Positions 9,488 to 17,505 of a stretch of 64,000 bases of DNA are shown here, in pieces; the first letter of the stretch is position 1; the number at the start of each line of letters is the position of its first letter. Source of the DNA: Bacteroidales bacterium (GTDB lineage Bacteria > Bacteroidota > Bacteroidia > Bacteroidales > P3); contig JAFVBC010000019.1 in NCBI GenBank assembly GCA_017480185.1, forward strand, positions 52,717 through 116,716, written 5' to 3'. Made by a program: the position numbers and the translations under genes. The notes beneath the pieces were generated by a model that was not told the DNA's origin, made no database searches, and saw only the letters and a program-made list of their open reading frames with translations.

Positions 9488-10291
9488 ATGCGAAACCCCG
9501 ACACAACAAAACACGACTACGGCCACACGCTTATCATTGCCGGCGCCTTTGGACGTATGGGATGTGCCATCCTGGCCGCCCGTGCTGCCCTGCGCAGTGG
9601 CTGTGGACTGGCAACGGTGCATCTGCCCCGCCAATGCGTTGCGCCAATGCAATCAGCCCTACCCGAAGCCATGGTGAGCATCGACACCCATGGCAACCTT
9701 TTCACCACTACCCCATCCACCCTTGAACGCTACACCTCTGTGGCCATCGGACCTGGAATAGGCACATCGCAGAGCACACAACAGGCTCTGCTTGAAGCCA
9801 TACTTGCCACCCCTTGCCAAACGCCCCTCATCCTCGATGCCGATGCACTGAACATCATGGCCATCAACCCCGAGGTGCTTACTGCCGTGGCCAATCGCCA
9901 AGGGCTGCCAACCATCGTAACACCACATGCTGGCGAATATGCACGCCTGTTTGGCAACACCGATCCAATCGATGCAGCGCAGCGTTACAACCTCATTGTG
10001 GTACAGAAAATGCACCGCACGCGAGTAATTGCGCCATGGGGCGAGATATATGGAAACCACACTGGCAACGCCGCCATGGCCACAGCTGGCAGTGGCGACG
10101 TGCTGACAGGCATTTTGGCAGGATGCCTTGCACAAAGCCACCCCAACGAGCATCAACTATTCAACATAGCCACAAAAGCGGTGGCCATACACGGTCAATG
10201 TGGCGACAAATGCGCCGACATACAGAGCCAATCGTCGGTTATAGCAAGCGATATTATCGAAAAACTAAAAGAGATAACAATCGAAATATAA
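9488..10291 (+). CDS. nnrD: ADP-dependent NAD(P)H-hydrate dehydratase
   Basis: Repairs hydrated NAD(P)H by ADP-dependent dehydration. 267 residues in the ribokinase-like fold. Diagnostic segments: GHTLIIAGAFGRMG near the N-terminus, LILDADALNIM, VTPHAGEYARLFG, and the nucleotide-binding NAAMATAGSGDVLTGILAG. Start is ATG 9488 (MRNPDTTKHDYGH) because the longer reading begins inside the preceding terminator. In many bacteria NnrD is fused behind the epimerase NnrE; here only the dehydratase half is present. Confidence 0.93.
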   Translation: MRNPDTTKHDYGHTLIIAGAFGRMGCAILAARAALRSGCGLATVHLPRQCVAPMQSALPEAMVSIDTHGNLFTTTPSTLERYTSVAIGPGIGTSQSTQQALLEAILATPCQTPLILDADALNIMAINPEVLTAVANRQGLPTIVTPHAGEYARLFGNTDPIDAAQRYNLIVVQKMHRTRVIAPWGEIYGNHTGNAAMATAGSGDVLTGILAGCLAQSHPNEHQLFNIATKAVAIHGQCGDKCADIQSQSSVIASDIIEKLKEITIEI

Positions 10292-10354
10292 ACACATTAG
10301 CATTTTCCGACCAAAATATTTCAAAAAAAATTTGGTCACTTTTTCAAATCGACT

Positions 10355-10362
10355 TAACTTTG
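10355..10362 (+). promoter_or_regulatory. Predicted promoter -7 element for tRNA-Asn
   Basis: TAACTTTG, preceded after 20 bases by TTTG at 10331-10334, fits the Bacteroidetes -33/-7 spacing. It lies 24 bases before the tRNA. Confidence 0.75.
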
Positions 10363-10386
10363 CAACCGATTTCGAGAGAGAAACAA

Positions 10387-10460
10387 TCCTCCTTAGCTCA
10401 GTTGGTTAGAGCACCTGACTGTTAATCAGGGGGTCGAAGGTTCAAGTCCTTCAGGGGGAG
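10387..10460 (+). tRNA. tRNA-Asn (GTT anticodon)
   Basis: A complete cloverleaf can be drawn. The acceptor stem is TCCTCCT (10387-10393) with AGGGGGA (10453-10459), the D stem is GCTC/GAGC, and the anticodon stem CCTGA/TCAGG has GTT at 10421-10423. A TTCAAGTCC T-loop is present and the discriminator is G at 10460. CCA is not encoded. It has its own promoter upstream and a terminator downstream, so it is a single-gene transcript. Confidence 0.96.
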
Positions 10461-10463
10461 CGG

Positions 10464-10496
10464 AAAGAGTGTCAAGCAATTGACACTCTTTTTTTT
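10464..10496 (+). terminator. Rho-independent terminator after tRNA-Asn
   Basis: GAGTGTCAA and TTGACACTC form a 9-base perfect stem around a short loop, followed by eight Ts. Confidence 0.9.
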
Positions 10497-10690
10497 GTAT
10501 CCTGCAGCGAAGAATCGCCGTAGCAATGCACCACATGAGCCAGTTGCAAGGCGCACATCTGCCGACACGAGCGTGCAACACATGCAGCCAAACCGACAAA
10601 AACCTTTACCAACAAAGCAAACTTGCCACCCAAATGCTTTGCCCCATGCAATGGGCACGACAGCATCATATAGGTATCAACTTCGGCCGT

Positions 10691-10757
10691 TATTCAGTTG
10701 TTCTTCAGTTGTTCTTCAGTCATTAACTGAAGAACAACTGAAGAACAGCCCTACTTG
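10691..10757. repeat. GTTCTTCAGTY palindrome, copy 1
   Basis: A 21-base perfect stem (10700-10720 with 10726-10746) around loop CATTA, built of two 11-base units in each arm. An extra degenerate unit precedes the left arm (TTATTCAGTT). It ends in AGCCCTACTTGATAC, similar to the ends of copy 2. It sits between tRNA-Asn and the convergent 773-residue-type gene; the rest of 10497-10760 holds no gene. Confidence 0.9.
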
Positions 10758-10760
10758 ATA

Positions 10761-13052
10761 CTACCATAATGGCTTTTTGCACAGGTTTTGCCACGGTTGT
10801 GTGTGATAGAGTTCGCGCGAGTCGCACACCAATTCGTAGTATTGTGCCGTCATTGTACGGGGATATTTAGCGCGAAGCGTCCAGATTTTACCCAACCGTG
10901 CATAGTAGCGTGCTCGGGCATCGTTGGTGCGCAGTGTGCGAAAGGCCTTATCTCGCAGTTTCTTGCAGGTGGCATTGGCGCGTTGGGCATACCGCGTGTC
11001 TTCCACATCGGTCAGCCCACTGCCGTTCCAACCGCGAGAATAGGATGTAAGCCACCAACAGTTGCCAAAGCTGTTTTCAAGACCGATGGTGTATTCCAGC
11101 ATGGCAAGACCACGGCTGTCGGCATCGGAGCCGTGATGCATGGCATGTTGCAGCGAGTCCATGCGCTGCGCGAAATGCAACTTGTAGCGAGTGCTGTCGT
11201 GGCTGGCGATTGAGAAGTCGACACAGAATGGGTCGAGCCAACAACTCAAATTTGTGAGTCGCTGGTAGGTGTCGGACAGGCGTTGAAAGTGCTTGATGGC
11301 AGCACGGTAGTTGCATTCGCGCAAATGGTGCGTACCAATGATGTCGTGCCAGTATTCGTTGTCGGTGTAGCCGTGGGCGTTGAACCAACGATCATCGTCG
11401 TTAATCGGGTGCAAAACGCGCCGATAGTAGTCTTCGAGAGTACGCGCCGACTGATCGTCGACCACACAAAAGAATGGGCAGCTATAGTCGTGGTGGTTAA
11501 ATCTATCTTCATAAATCATCCACCAAATCTTGCCATCTATATTGGTGGTGTCGTCGAGCGAAGTTAGATTTAGATAATGATAAGTACCTTCAGGGCTTTC
11601 ATAATACCCCCATAAAATTGAATCTGTGCTGGTGCGGAGGTGCTGCACCACTTGGTTGTCGGTCAGCTTTACAATACTGTTATCGGCCATGTTGGCCATT
11701 TGCAGTGCTCGCACACCACGTCCAGCCTCGGCCATTCGCCACGCCAAGCCCGTGCTGTCGGCAAGCACAATGCGGTTCATTGCACAGTAGGCATACATGT
11801 AATTACGCAAATGATAATCAAAAGACCAACGAGCCAACGACAAGTGTGCAATATGATACTTCATATTGTCGGGCAAAGCACGCCATTCACGCTTCATCTC
11901 GCGGTCAAGCCAGCGCATCTCGCCAATGGCATACGACTCAAAACTATCGTTGATGGGCTCTATCTTGGCACGAAGGTAGAAAGTGAGAATGCGTGTAGAT
12001 TTGCGAAGAAAGGTGCTGCCACTACTGTCGGTGTCAGTTTGTAACACTTGCAACGCCTGCTGTGGGCAGCCTTTATAGTCGAGCATGCAAGCAGCGGCAT
12101 AGCGCCACATGGCCTTGTTGCGCACCTGTGGGTTGCGCAATGCCTCGTTTACCACAACGAGCACCGAGTCGGTCTTTTCCATATAATCCTTATCATCCCT
12201 CCATTCAGATGCCTGGTCATAATCAAGTGCCGTCAAGAAACCTTGCAACCTGACGGCAATTTGCTCCGCATTTGGCCGCAACTGGAGCATAAGGCGCAGC
12301 TGTTTATAGACTGGAGCATTGCTGGGGATAAGGTCTTCCCACCTATTGCATCTTACACGGAGTTCATTCAGTTTTCCCAAATCTCCCTTACGTTCATAAC
12401 TCCGCATAAGGTAGTCTTCTGCCTCATCATAGAATATTGTCAGTTTCATTGCACTTTCATACCTCTGCCATAGTCGTATCACGTCATCGTCGTGTTCTGC
12501 CGCCCAAGCACACTTGATGGCAAGAAACTGACGGCGCACAGCATACTTGTCGCGTTTCTTCAACATGCCACGTACTTCCTGCCACAGGTCTTCCATAAGA
12601 CGAGTTTCGTCGGTACCCAGATGGCTATTGTAGTACCACGGTGAGCGTTGCTGGTTACGAATCGACTCATATAGTTTCGACAAGTAAAGCACCTCAATGG
12701 CAGCACTATCGTTGGTGTTCCAAAGATGATTCACAAAGGCATTTTTCTGAAACCACTCCTGCACCTTTGCCCCAGGTTCGCTATCTCGGTAAAGCGCTTC
12801 CCAATCGGCCAGCGTACCACTGTAGATGGCCTCACGTATGGCATATTTGTCTTTACAGCCTGTTTGACGGCTCCAAAGTTTGATATTTTCTTCGATGAAG
12901 TGGTTGCGCGGGTCAGACGATGTTGGAATTTCTGACGGATGAATACGATAGATGCGATAGTCGATGCTACTATAATAAAATGGGCCACAAGCAATTGTCG
13001 AGCCGCAAAACAGCAGCATGCTACCGAGAATAAAACTTTTCAATATCTTCAT
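10761..13052 (-). CDS. Unrecognised large lipoprotein-like protein
   Basis: About 763 residues starting MKILKSFILGSMLLFCGSTI; the signal sequence ends in a lipobox-like STIAC, and the mature protein would begin CGPFYY. The body is largely helical and rich in aromatic and charged residues, with repeats that resemble TPR-like packing (for example RMAEAGRGVRALQMANMAD and the region YRAAIKHFQRLSDTYQRLTN). I know no named family with confidence. The start at 13052 is chosen for the signal sequence; it overlaps the upstream lipoprotein gene by 32 bases, which suggests coupled expression. Confidence 0.75.
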   Translation of the reverse strand: MKILKSFILGSMLLFCGSTIACGPFYYSSIDYRIYRIHPSEIPTSSDPRNHFIEENIKLWSRQTGCKDKYAIREAIYSGTLADWEALYRDSEPGAKVQEWFQKNAFVNHLWNTNDSAAIEVLYLSKLYESIRNQQRSPWYYNSHLGTDETRLMEDLWQEVRGMLKKRDKYAVRRQFLAIKCAWAAEHDDDVIRLWQRYESAMKLTIFYDEAEDYLMRSYERKGDLGKLNELRVRCNRWEDLIPSNAPVYKQLRLMLQLRPNAEQIAVRLQGFLTALDYDQASEWRDDKDYMEKTDSVLVVVNEALRNPQVRNKAMWRYAAACMLDYKGCPQQALQVLQTDTDSSGSTFLRKSTRILTFYLRAKIEPINDSFESYAIGEMRWLDREMKREWRALPDNMKYHIAHLSLARWSFDYHLRNYMYAYCAMNRIVLADSTGLAWRMAEAGRGVRALQMANMADNSIVKLTDNQVVQHLRTSTDSILWGYYESPEGTYHYLNLTSLDDTTNIDGKIWWMIYEDRFNHHDYSCPFFCVVDDQSARTLEDYYRRVLHPINDDDRWFNAHGYTDNEYWHDIIGTHHLRECNYRAAIKHFQRLSDTYQRLTNLSCWLDPFCVDFSIASHDSTRYKLHFAQRMDSLQHAMHHGSDADSRGLAMLEYTIGLENSFGNCWWLTSYSRGWNGSGLTDVEDTRYAQRANATCKKLRDKAFRTLRTNDARARYYARLGKIWTLRAKYPRTMTAQYYELVCDSRELYHTQPWQNLCKKPLW

Positions 13053-14037
13053 AGCTGTAATGTGATAGGTTGAATGAATCAAGATGATAAAGTATTGTGG
13101 TGTGGTCGATATCCAGAGTGGGCAAAGATTGTTGCACTTTCTTTATGTCTTTTGCGTTGCCCCATTCTTCTCTAATCACCACATTGTTACTATCAGCAAG
13201 GGTTATACTCTGTTCAAGGTTTTGCGAATGGACTATTTTACGGAAGTTTCCCTCCCGATCAAATTCGACGCCCCAACCGTACACGGGGTAGGCGACATCG
13301 GTTGAAGGCAGAGAGTCGGAGTGGTATTGTTTGAGGTAGGGCATGACATCGTCAATGTCGAGGATGGAGTTGTTGGTGAGGGGGTCTTGTAAACGACCGG
13401 TGTTGTAGCACATGAGCAGGGTTCGGTCGAATGGTAGGACATCGAGGTCTGGGGTTGCCTGCTCCATTATGCGCAATTGGTGCAGACGCAAAGTGGCGCT
13501 GAGGGTTATACCTTTCAAGTTCAACTGCGTTTTTATGGCTTGTGCAAGTGCGAAGTAGAGTGTTTTTGTGTGGGTAGTCCAGTCGCAGTCGAGCTGCACC
13601 TCGCGCACAGGGAACCCCCAGTGTTCGGTCATCATTTCGTCTATACGCTTCACAATGAGGCGTGCATAAGTGTCTACCAGATGGGCCTTGTCCCGCGCCA
13701 GATTTAGTGTTCGGATGGCATCGACGGTGATATACACCACGGGAACGACGTCGATGTCGGCTGGCAAAGGCTGAAGAAATCGGGTGGTGGCTGTGGGAAC
13801 CATATTCCAATCGGCGTACCCTGCATCAATGCCACGTTCGACATCGAAGAGGCGAATGTACATTTTGTCGACGTGATGGTCGGCCATCCATTGTTTTTCC
13901 CACTGGGTTGGATTGTAGGTGGTTTTCCAATGGTAGATGCCTCGATGGGGTGATGGTGGACGGGTGTTGCTGGAGCCGTTGCATGAGCAAAGCATCACAA
14001 TCATGGCAACACCGACAATAAGGGTGTTTGTTTTCAT
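13021..14037 (-). CDS. Predicted TIM-barrel-like lipoprotein, unknown substrate
   Basis: 338 residues starting MKTNTLIVGVAMIVMLCSCN, with a clear lipobox (MLCSC). The mature protein runs through GIYHWKTTYNP, KMYIRLFDVERG, VPVVYITVDA, VREVQLDCDWT and MCYNTGRL. This alternation of strands and charged loops resembles the glycosidase-like TIM barrels of uncharacterised DUF families. I infer a carbohydrate-related role, but no catalytic pair is certain. It precedes and overlaps the 763-residue gene, and the two probably form one transcript. Confidence 0.75.
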   Translation of the reverse strand: MKTNTLIVGVAMIVMLCSCNGSSNTRPPSPHRGIYHWKTTYNPTQWEKQWMADHHVDKMYIRLFDVERGIDAGYADWNMVPTATTRFLQPLPADIDVVPVVYITVDAIRTLNLARDKAHLVDTYARLIVKRIDEMMTEHWGFPVREVQLDCDWTTHTKTLYFALAQAIKTQLNLKGITLSATLRLHQLRIMEQATPDLDVLPFDRTLLMCYNTGRLQDPLTNNSILDIDDVMPYLKQYHSDSLPSTDVAYPVYGWGVEFDREGNFRKIVHSQNLEQSITLADSNNVVIREEWGNAKDIKKVQQSLPTLDIDHTTILYHLDSFNLSHYSYEDIEKFYSR

Positions 14038-14080
14038 ACTTGCAGTTGGGTCGTTACTTTTTTGCTGCAATAATACGGCT

Positions 14081-14112
14081 AAAAAACAACCCGTCGGAGG
14101 CTTCCGACGGGC
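14081..14112 (-). terminator. Rho-independent terminator after the DUF2233-like gene
   Basis: On the minus strand CCCGTCGGA and TCCGACGGG form the stem, followed by TTGTTTTTT. It lies between the DUF2233-like gene and the lipoprotein pair. Confidence 0.8.
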
Positions 14113-14114
14113 AT

Positions 14115-14170
14115 TGTATGAAATGGGCGAGTTAATGTATGAAATGTGCGTTCGAGGGCAATTTCATACA
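14115..14170. repeat. Three copies of TGTATGAAAT, two direct and one inverted
   Basis: TGTATGAAAT occurs at 14115-14124 and 14136-14145, and its reverse complement ATTTCATACA at 14161-14170. The last two can form a 10-base stem around a 15-base loop. It lies in the 3' region of the DUF2233-like gene. Confidence 0.65.
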
Positions 14171-14197
14171 CTACGAAGCCCTCTGAACAGGTATTTT

Positions 14198-15049
14198 CTA
14201 TTGCTTGCGAAACACTATGTAGTTGATGTATTTTGATTTTTTGAGTGTCGAGGTGCCAATAATCACAAGTTTGCCCTCGCTGTCGCGGCACCAACCCTCG
14301 GCCGTGCCTCCAACCAAGAAGATGGCATCGCTCACGCCAAGGTGTGCCAATGCGGTGCTAAACTCGTTCATCAGCACCCTGTCGGTGCATGCAACGATAC
14401 ACACACGGCCACCCATAGTGCACAATGCACGACGGAACGAGGCATTTTCGGGGTTATTTTCAAGGCTTTTCCCCTCTTTGACCGATGGATATTGACGGAA
14501 GAAGTAGCCCTCCTGCTCGGTGGCTTGTTCGAAAAGTGGAGAGTTTTCAGCCACACCGATTGTGATACGTCCGTCGATGATGGCACAATAGCCTTTCTTC
14601 GATAGCCCCCACGACAGGGGTTGTCCCTCCTGCACGAAGGCCCCTACGATGCGTCCATTGTCGCGTCGCAGGTCGGCAGCCATTGCAGCAAGCACAACGT
14701 TGGTGTCTTGTCGCGACAGATGTCCGACGTGCAATTCGGGTGTGGCATTGTAGGGAGTGAATATGCGCAGATGCAGATTGTCGACCACCGTATCGCAAAC
14801 AACAGTGGCAGCGGGCATAGATGGGTCGGCGTTGTCTATCAACAAGCTGGCCTCGGCGGTTGCGCCGACGGCATCGTCGGGCCGAGCATCGGGCTCGGTG
14901 CTCGGTGATTGGTGTGGCACTACAAGCCAAAGTATAACGATGACAGCAACGGCAACCACAAACAGCGCCCACCACAGGAAACGCTTTTTGCTGCCACGTT
15001 GGCCTCTACCGCCTATGACGCGTATTTCGTTGTCGTTCATTTCGCCCAT
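14198..15049 (-). CDS. Membrane-anchored DUF2233 (phosphodiester glycosidase-like) protein
   Basis: 283 residues with one N-terminal membrane anchor (about residues 24-46), an acidic linker and a C-terminal domain. Segments such as NLHLRIFTPYNATPELHVG, AAMAADLRRDNGRIVGAFVQ, CAIIDGRITIGVAEN and FSTALAHLGVSDAIFLVGG fit phosphodiester glycosidase-like (NAGPA/DUF2233) domains. The relationship is my recognition from memory and not certain. It lies 8 bases after the LytTR gene, so the two are probably one operon. Confidence 0.68.
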   Translation of the reverse strand: MGEMNDNEIRVIGGRGQRGSKKRFLWWALFVVAVAVIVILWLVVPHQSPSTEPDARPDDAVGATAEASLLIDNADPSMPAATVVCDTVVDNLHLRIFTPYNATPELHVGHLSRQDTNVVLAAMAADLRRDNGRIVGAFVQEGQPLSWGLSKKGYCAIIDGRITIGVAENSPLFEQATEQEGYFFRQYPSVKEGKSLENNPENASFRRALCTMGGRVCIVACTDRVLMNEFSTALAHLGVSDAIFLVGGTAEGWCRDSEGKLVIIGTSTLKKSKYINYIVFRKQ

Positions 15050-15057
15050 TTTTACTA

Positions 15058-15417
15058 TTACAAATCATTCTCCAAAAGTTCTTTTAACTGCCGCAAAGCA
15101 TCGCGCGACGCAGTGAGGCAATGGCTGGCAGTGCACCCATCGGCAAGCACCAGTTGCTGCTTGCTGAGGTTGATATAGCTTATGAAATTGCGATTTATAA
15201 TCAGACTTTTACCGATGCGTATAAAATTTTGGCCACTACGCACAAGTTGTTGCTCAATCAAGAACTCGACTCTTCCAAGTTGCATCGTCACCACACGCGA
15301 CTCGCCCCACTTGAACATGAACGAAGAATAGTTGCCATCGGACGAGATGAAAACAATTTCGTCTGCCGCTGCACGCAGCAAGTCGACACTCGTTGATATG
15401 ATTAGATATTCTGACAT
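15058..15417 (-). CDS. Stand-alone LytTR DNA-binding regulator
   Basis: 119 residues that are essentially one LytTR domain: DEIVFISSDGNYSSFMF, RVEFLIEQQL, NFIRIGKSLIINRNFISYI and a final helix. No receiver domain is present, so it is not an ordinary response regulator by itself. It is upstream of the DUF2233-like gene on the same strand and may control it. LytTR proteins usually bind paired direct repeats. Confidence 0.88.
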   Translation of the reverse strand: MSEYLIISTSVDLLRAAADEIVFISSDGNYSSFMFKWGESRVVTMQLGRVEFLIEQQLVRSGQNFIRIGKSLIINRNFISYINLSKQQLVLADGCTASHCLTASRDALRQLKELLENDL

Positions 15418-15533
15418 GTGGTTGTGGTGGTAACGCCGCCACAGACAGATTTATTGTACAGCGCGCGTAGACAGGTTGCATAATTACCCGTTAAACCACT
15501 TTATGCAACGCCACATTGTGGCACCTTAGACGT

Positions 15534-15628
15534 ATCAAGTAGGGCATTTCTTCAGTCGTTCTTCAGTTGTTCTTCAGTCGTTGACTGAAGAACACCTGAA
15601 GAACGACTGAAGAAATGCCCTACTTGAT
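15534..15628. repeat. GTTCTTCAGTY palindrome, copy 2 (95 bases)
   Basis: Arms 15534-15579 and 15583-15628 (46 bases each) are reverse complements except for one position, with a 3-base loop GTT. The core is three GTTCTTCAGTY-type units per arm; the outer part is ATCAAGTAGGGCATTTC. It lies between the divergent LytTR and purH genes, upstream of the purH promoter. Confidence 0.95.
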
Positions 15629-15808
15629 TGCTTTCAACCCACCCCTTATTCCGCCACTGAAACGAGGATTGTTGCAACTTGTATCCAATGCTTTACAACA
15701 TCAAACATTCGCCTCCAAAGCGCAGTACGGATGGGTAGATAGTAACCATTTGCATAGCACAGCAAAACATGTTGAAAAAAAAGACTACAAAAGGCAAAAA
15801 TAAAATTG

Positions 15809-15816
15809 TACATTTG
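15809..15816 (+). promoter_or_regulatory. Predicted promoter -7 element for purH
   Basis: TACATTTG fits TAnnTTTG and would give a leader of about 136 bases before purH. No clear -33 element at the usual distance. Confidence 0.6.
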
Positions 15817-15822
15817 CACAAC

Positions 15823-15958
15823 CCACAGCCCCTGCACAACAAGGCTTTTCGGAACGGGCATCTCTCTGAAAAAGAGAGCCGTTGCGCCACGTAGCCCCCT
15901 GTTTTGCACGGGTGGTAAACCATAGAACCCAATCATTCCTACACACAAACACAACCAC
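15823..15958 (+). promoter_or_regulatory. Structured 5' leader of purH, possible cis-regulatory RNA
   Basis: Between the predicted promoter and the purH ATG there are nested hairpins. CTCTCT (15862-15867) pairs with AGAGAG (15873-15878) around GAAAA and is enclosed by AACGG (15853-15857) with CCGTT (15879-15883). Conserved-looking runs follow (CCACGTAGCCCC, GCACGGGTGG). I do not recognise it as a known riboswitch class. Confidence 0.4.
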
Positions 15959-17488
15959 ATGGAGTTAAAGAAGATAAAATCAGCCCTCGTTTCGGTGTAT
16001 TATAAAGACGGACTGGATGCTATTGTAAAAGAGCTCGATCGTCAAGGCGTTACTATCTATTCAACAGGAGGCACATACAAGTTCATACACGATCTTGGCA
16101 TAGAGCCCATCGCCGTGGAAAACCTCACGGGCTATCCGTCGATACTTGGAGGCCGCGTGAAGACGTTGCACCCCAAAGTGTTTGGTGGCATATTGAGCCG
16201 TCGCGACATGTACTCCGACGGGCAGCAGTTAGCCGAATACGAAATACCCGAAATTGACCTCGTAATCGTAGACCTCTACCCATTTGAGCAAACCGTGGCC
16301 AGCAAAGCCTCGGAGCAAGAGATTATTGAAAAGATTGACATTGGTGGAATATCGCTGATACGTGCAGCAGCCAAGAACTTTAACGACGTGGTGATAGTGC
16401 CTGCCATGAACCACTACGCCGAGTTTTTGGACCTCTATACCGCCCAAGATGGCTGCACCACCCTTGAGCAACGGCATCGGTTTGCAACCTACGCATTCAA
16501 CGTCAGCAGCCACTACGACACAGCCATATTCAACCACTTTAACCGCAGCGAAGGAGTGGAGGTGTTTAAGCAAAGTGCAATTAGTTCGGAGACATTGCGC
16601 TACGGCGAAAATCCCCACCAAAAAGGATGGTTCTATGGAAACCTCGACGACTGCTTTGAAAAACTCAACGGAAAGGAGATAAGCTACAACAACCTGGGCG
16701 ACATCGATGCAGCATGCTCGTTGATTGACGATTTTGTCGGTCAAACCGCCTTTGCCATACTGAAGCACAACAACGCCTGTGGCACAGCCGTGCGCCCCAC
16801 CCTGCTTGAGGCTTGGAAAGATGCCCTGGCAGGCGACCCAGTGAGCGCTTTCGGCGGTGTGCTTATCAGCAACCAACGCATCACCAAAGAGGTGGCCGAA
16901 GAGATGCACAAAATATTCTTCGAGGTGTGCATAGCTCCAGCCTACGACGACGATGCCCTCGAAGTGCTGCGTGGGAAGAAGAACCGCATCATTTTGCGAC
17001 GCAAAGAGTTTGCCATGGCCAACCCCATGTTCCGCTCAACACTAAACGGAGTGCTTGTGCAAGAACGCGACACCGTGGTACCGACAACAGCCGACATGAA
17101 AAACAGCGTCACCTCTACCCCCATCACCGATAGTCAAGCCGCCGACTTGGCATTTGCCACCATACTGGTGAAGCACACCAAGAGCAACGCCATAGTGCTG
17201 GCCAAGAACGGTCAACTGCTGGCATCGGGCACCGGTCAGACATCGCGCGTTGACGCACTGCGCCAAGCCATTGCAAAAGCCCAAAGTTTTGGGTTCGACC
17301 TAAATGGTGCCGTAATGGCAAGCGATGCATTCTTCCCATTCCCCGACTGTGTAGAAATTGCCCACGAGGCAGGCATTGTGGCAGTAGCCCACCCAGGTGG
17401 CTCTATCCACGACCAAGACTCGATAGACTACTGCGAAAAGAACGGTATGGGCATGGCAATAACTGGTAAACGTCATTTCAAACATTAA
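15959..17488 (+). CDS. purH: Bifunctional AICAR transformylase / IMP cyclohydrolase
   Basis: Last two steps of IMP synthesis. 509 residues: an MGS-like IMP cyclohydrolase domain at the N-terminus (YSTGGTYKFIHDLGI, GGRVKTLHPKVFGGIL) and an AICAR formyltransferase domain (RYGENPHQKGWFYG, ILKHNNACGTA, SDAFFPFPD, VAHPGGSIHDQDSIDYC). Length and motifs are normal. It is followed by mreB after 17 bases; purH-mreB adjacency is common in Bacteroidetes. Confidence 0.97.
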   Translation: MELKKIKSALVSVYYKDGLDAIVKELDRQGVTIYSTGGTYKFIHDLGIEPIAVENLTGYPSILGGRVKTLHPKVFGGILSRRDMYSDGQQLAEYEIPEIDLVIVDLYPFEQTVASKASEQEIIEKIDIGGISLIRAAAKNFNDVVIVPAMNHYAEFLDLYTAQDGCTTLEQRHRFATYAFNVSSHYDTAIFNHFNRSEGVEVFKQSAISSETLRYGENPHQKGWFYGNLDDCFEKLNGKEISYNNLGDIDAACSLIDDFVGQTAFAILKHNNACGTAVRPTLLEAWKDALAGDPVSAFGGVLISNQRITKEVAEEMHKIFFEVCIAPAYDDDALEVLRGKKNRIILRRKEFAMANPMFRSTLNGVLVQERDTVVPTTADMKNSVTSTPITDSQAADLAFATILVKHTKSNAIVLAKNGQLLASGTGQTSRVDALRQAIAKAQSFGFDLNGAVMASDAFFPFPDCVEIAHEAGIVAVAHPGGSIHDQDSIDYCEKNGMGMAITGKRHFKH

Positions 17489-17505
17489 GCAGAACCAAAT
17501 CGAAC

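Noticed and set aside
15646-15960. 104-codon minus-strand ORF in the purH leader
   Set aside because: It has no start context, overlaps the palindrome edge and promoter, and ends in the purH leader; RNA structure explains it better.
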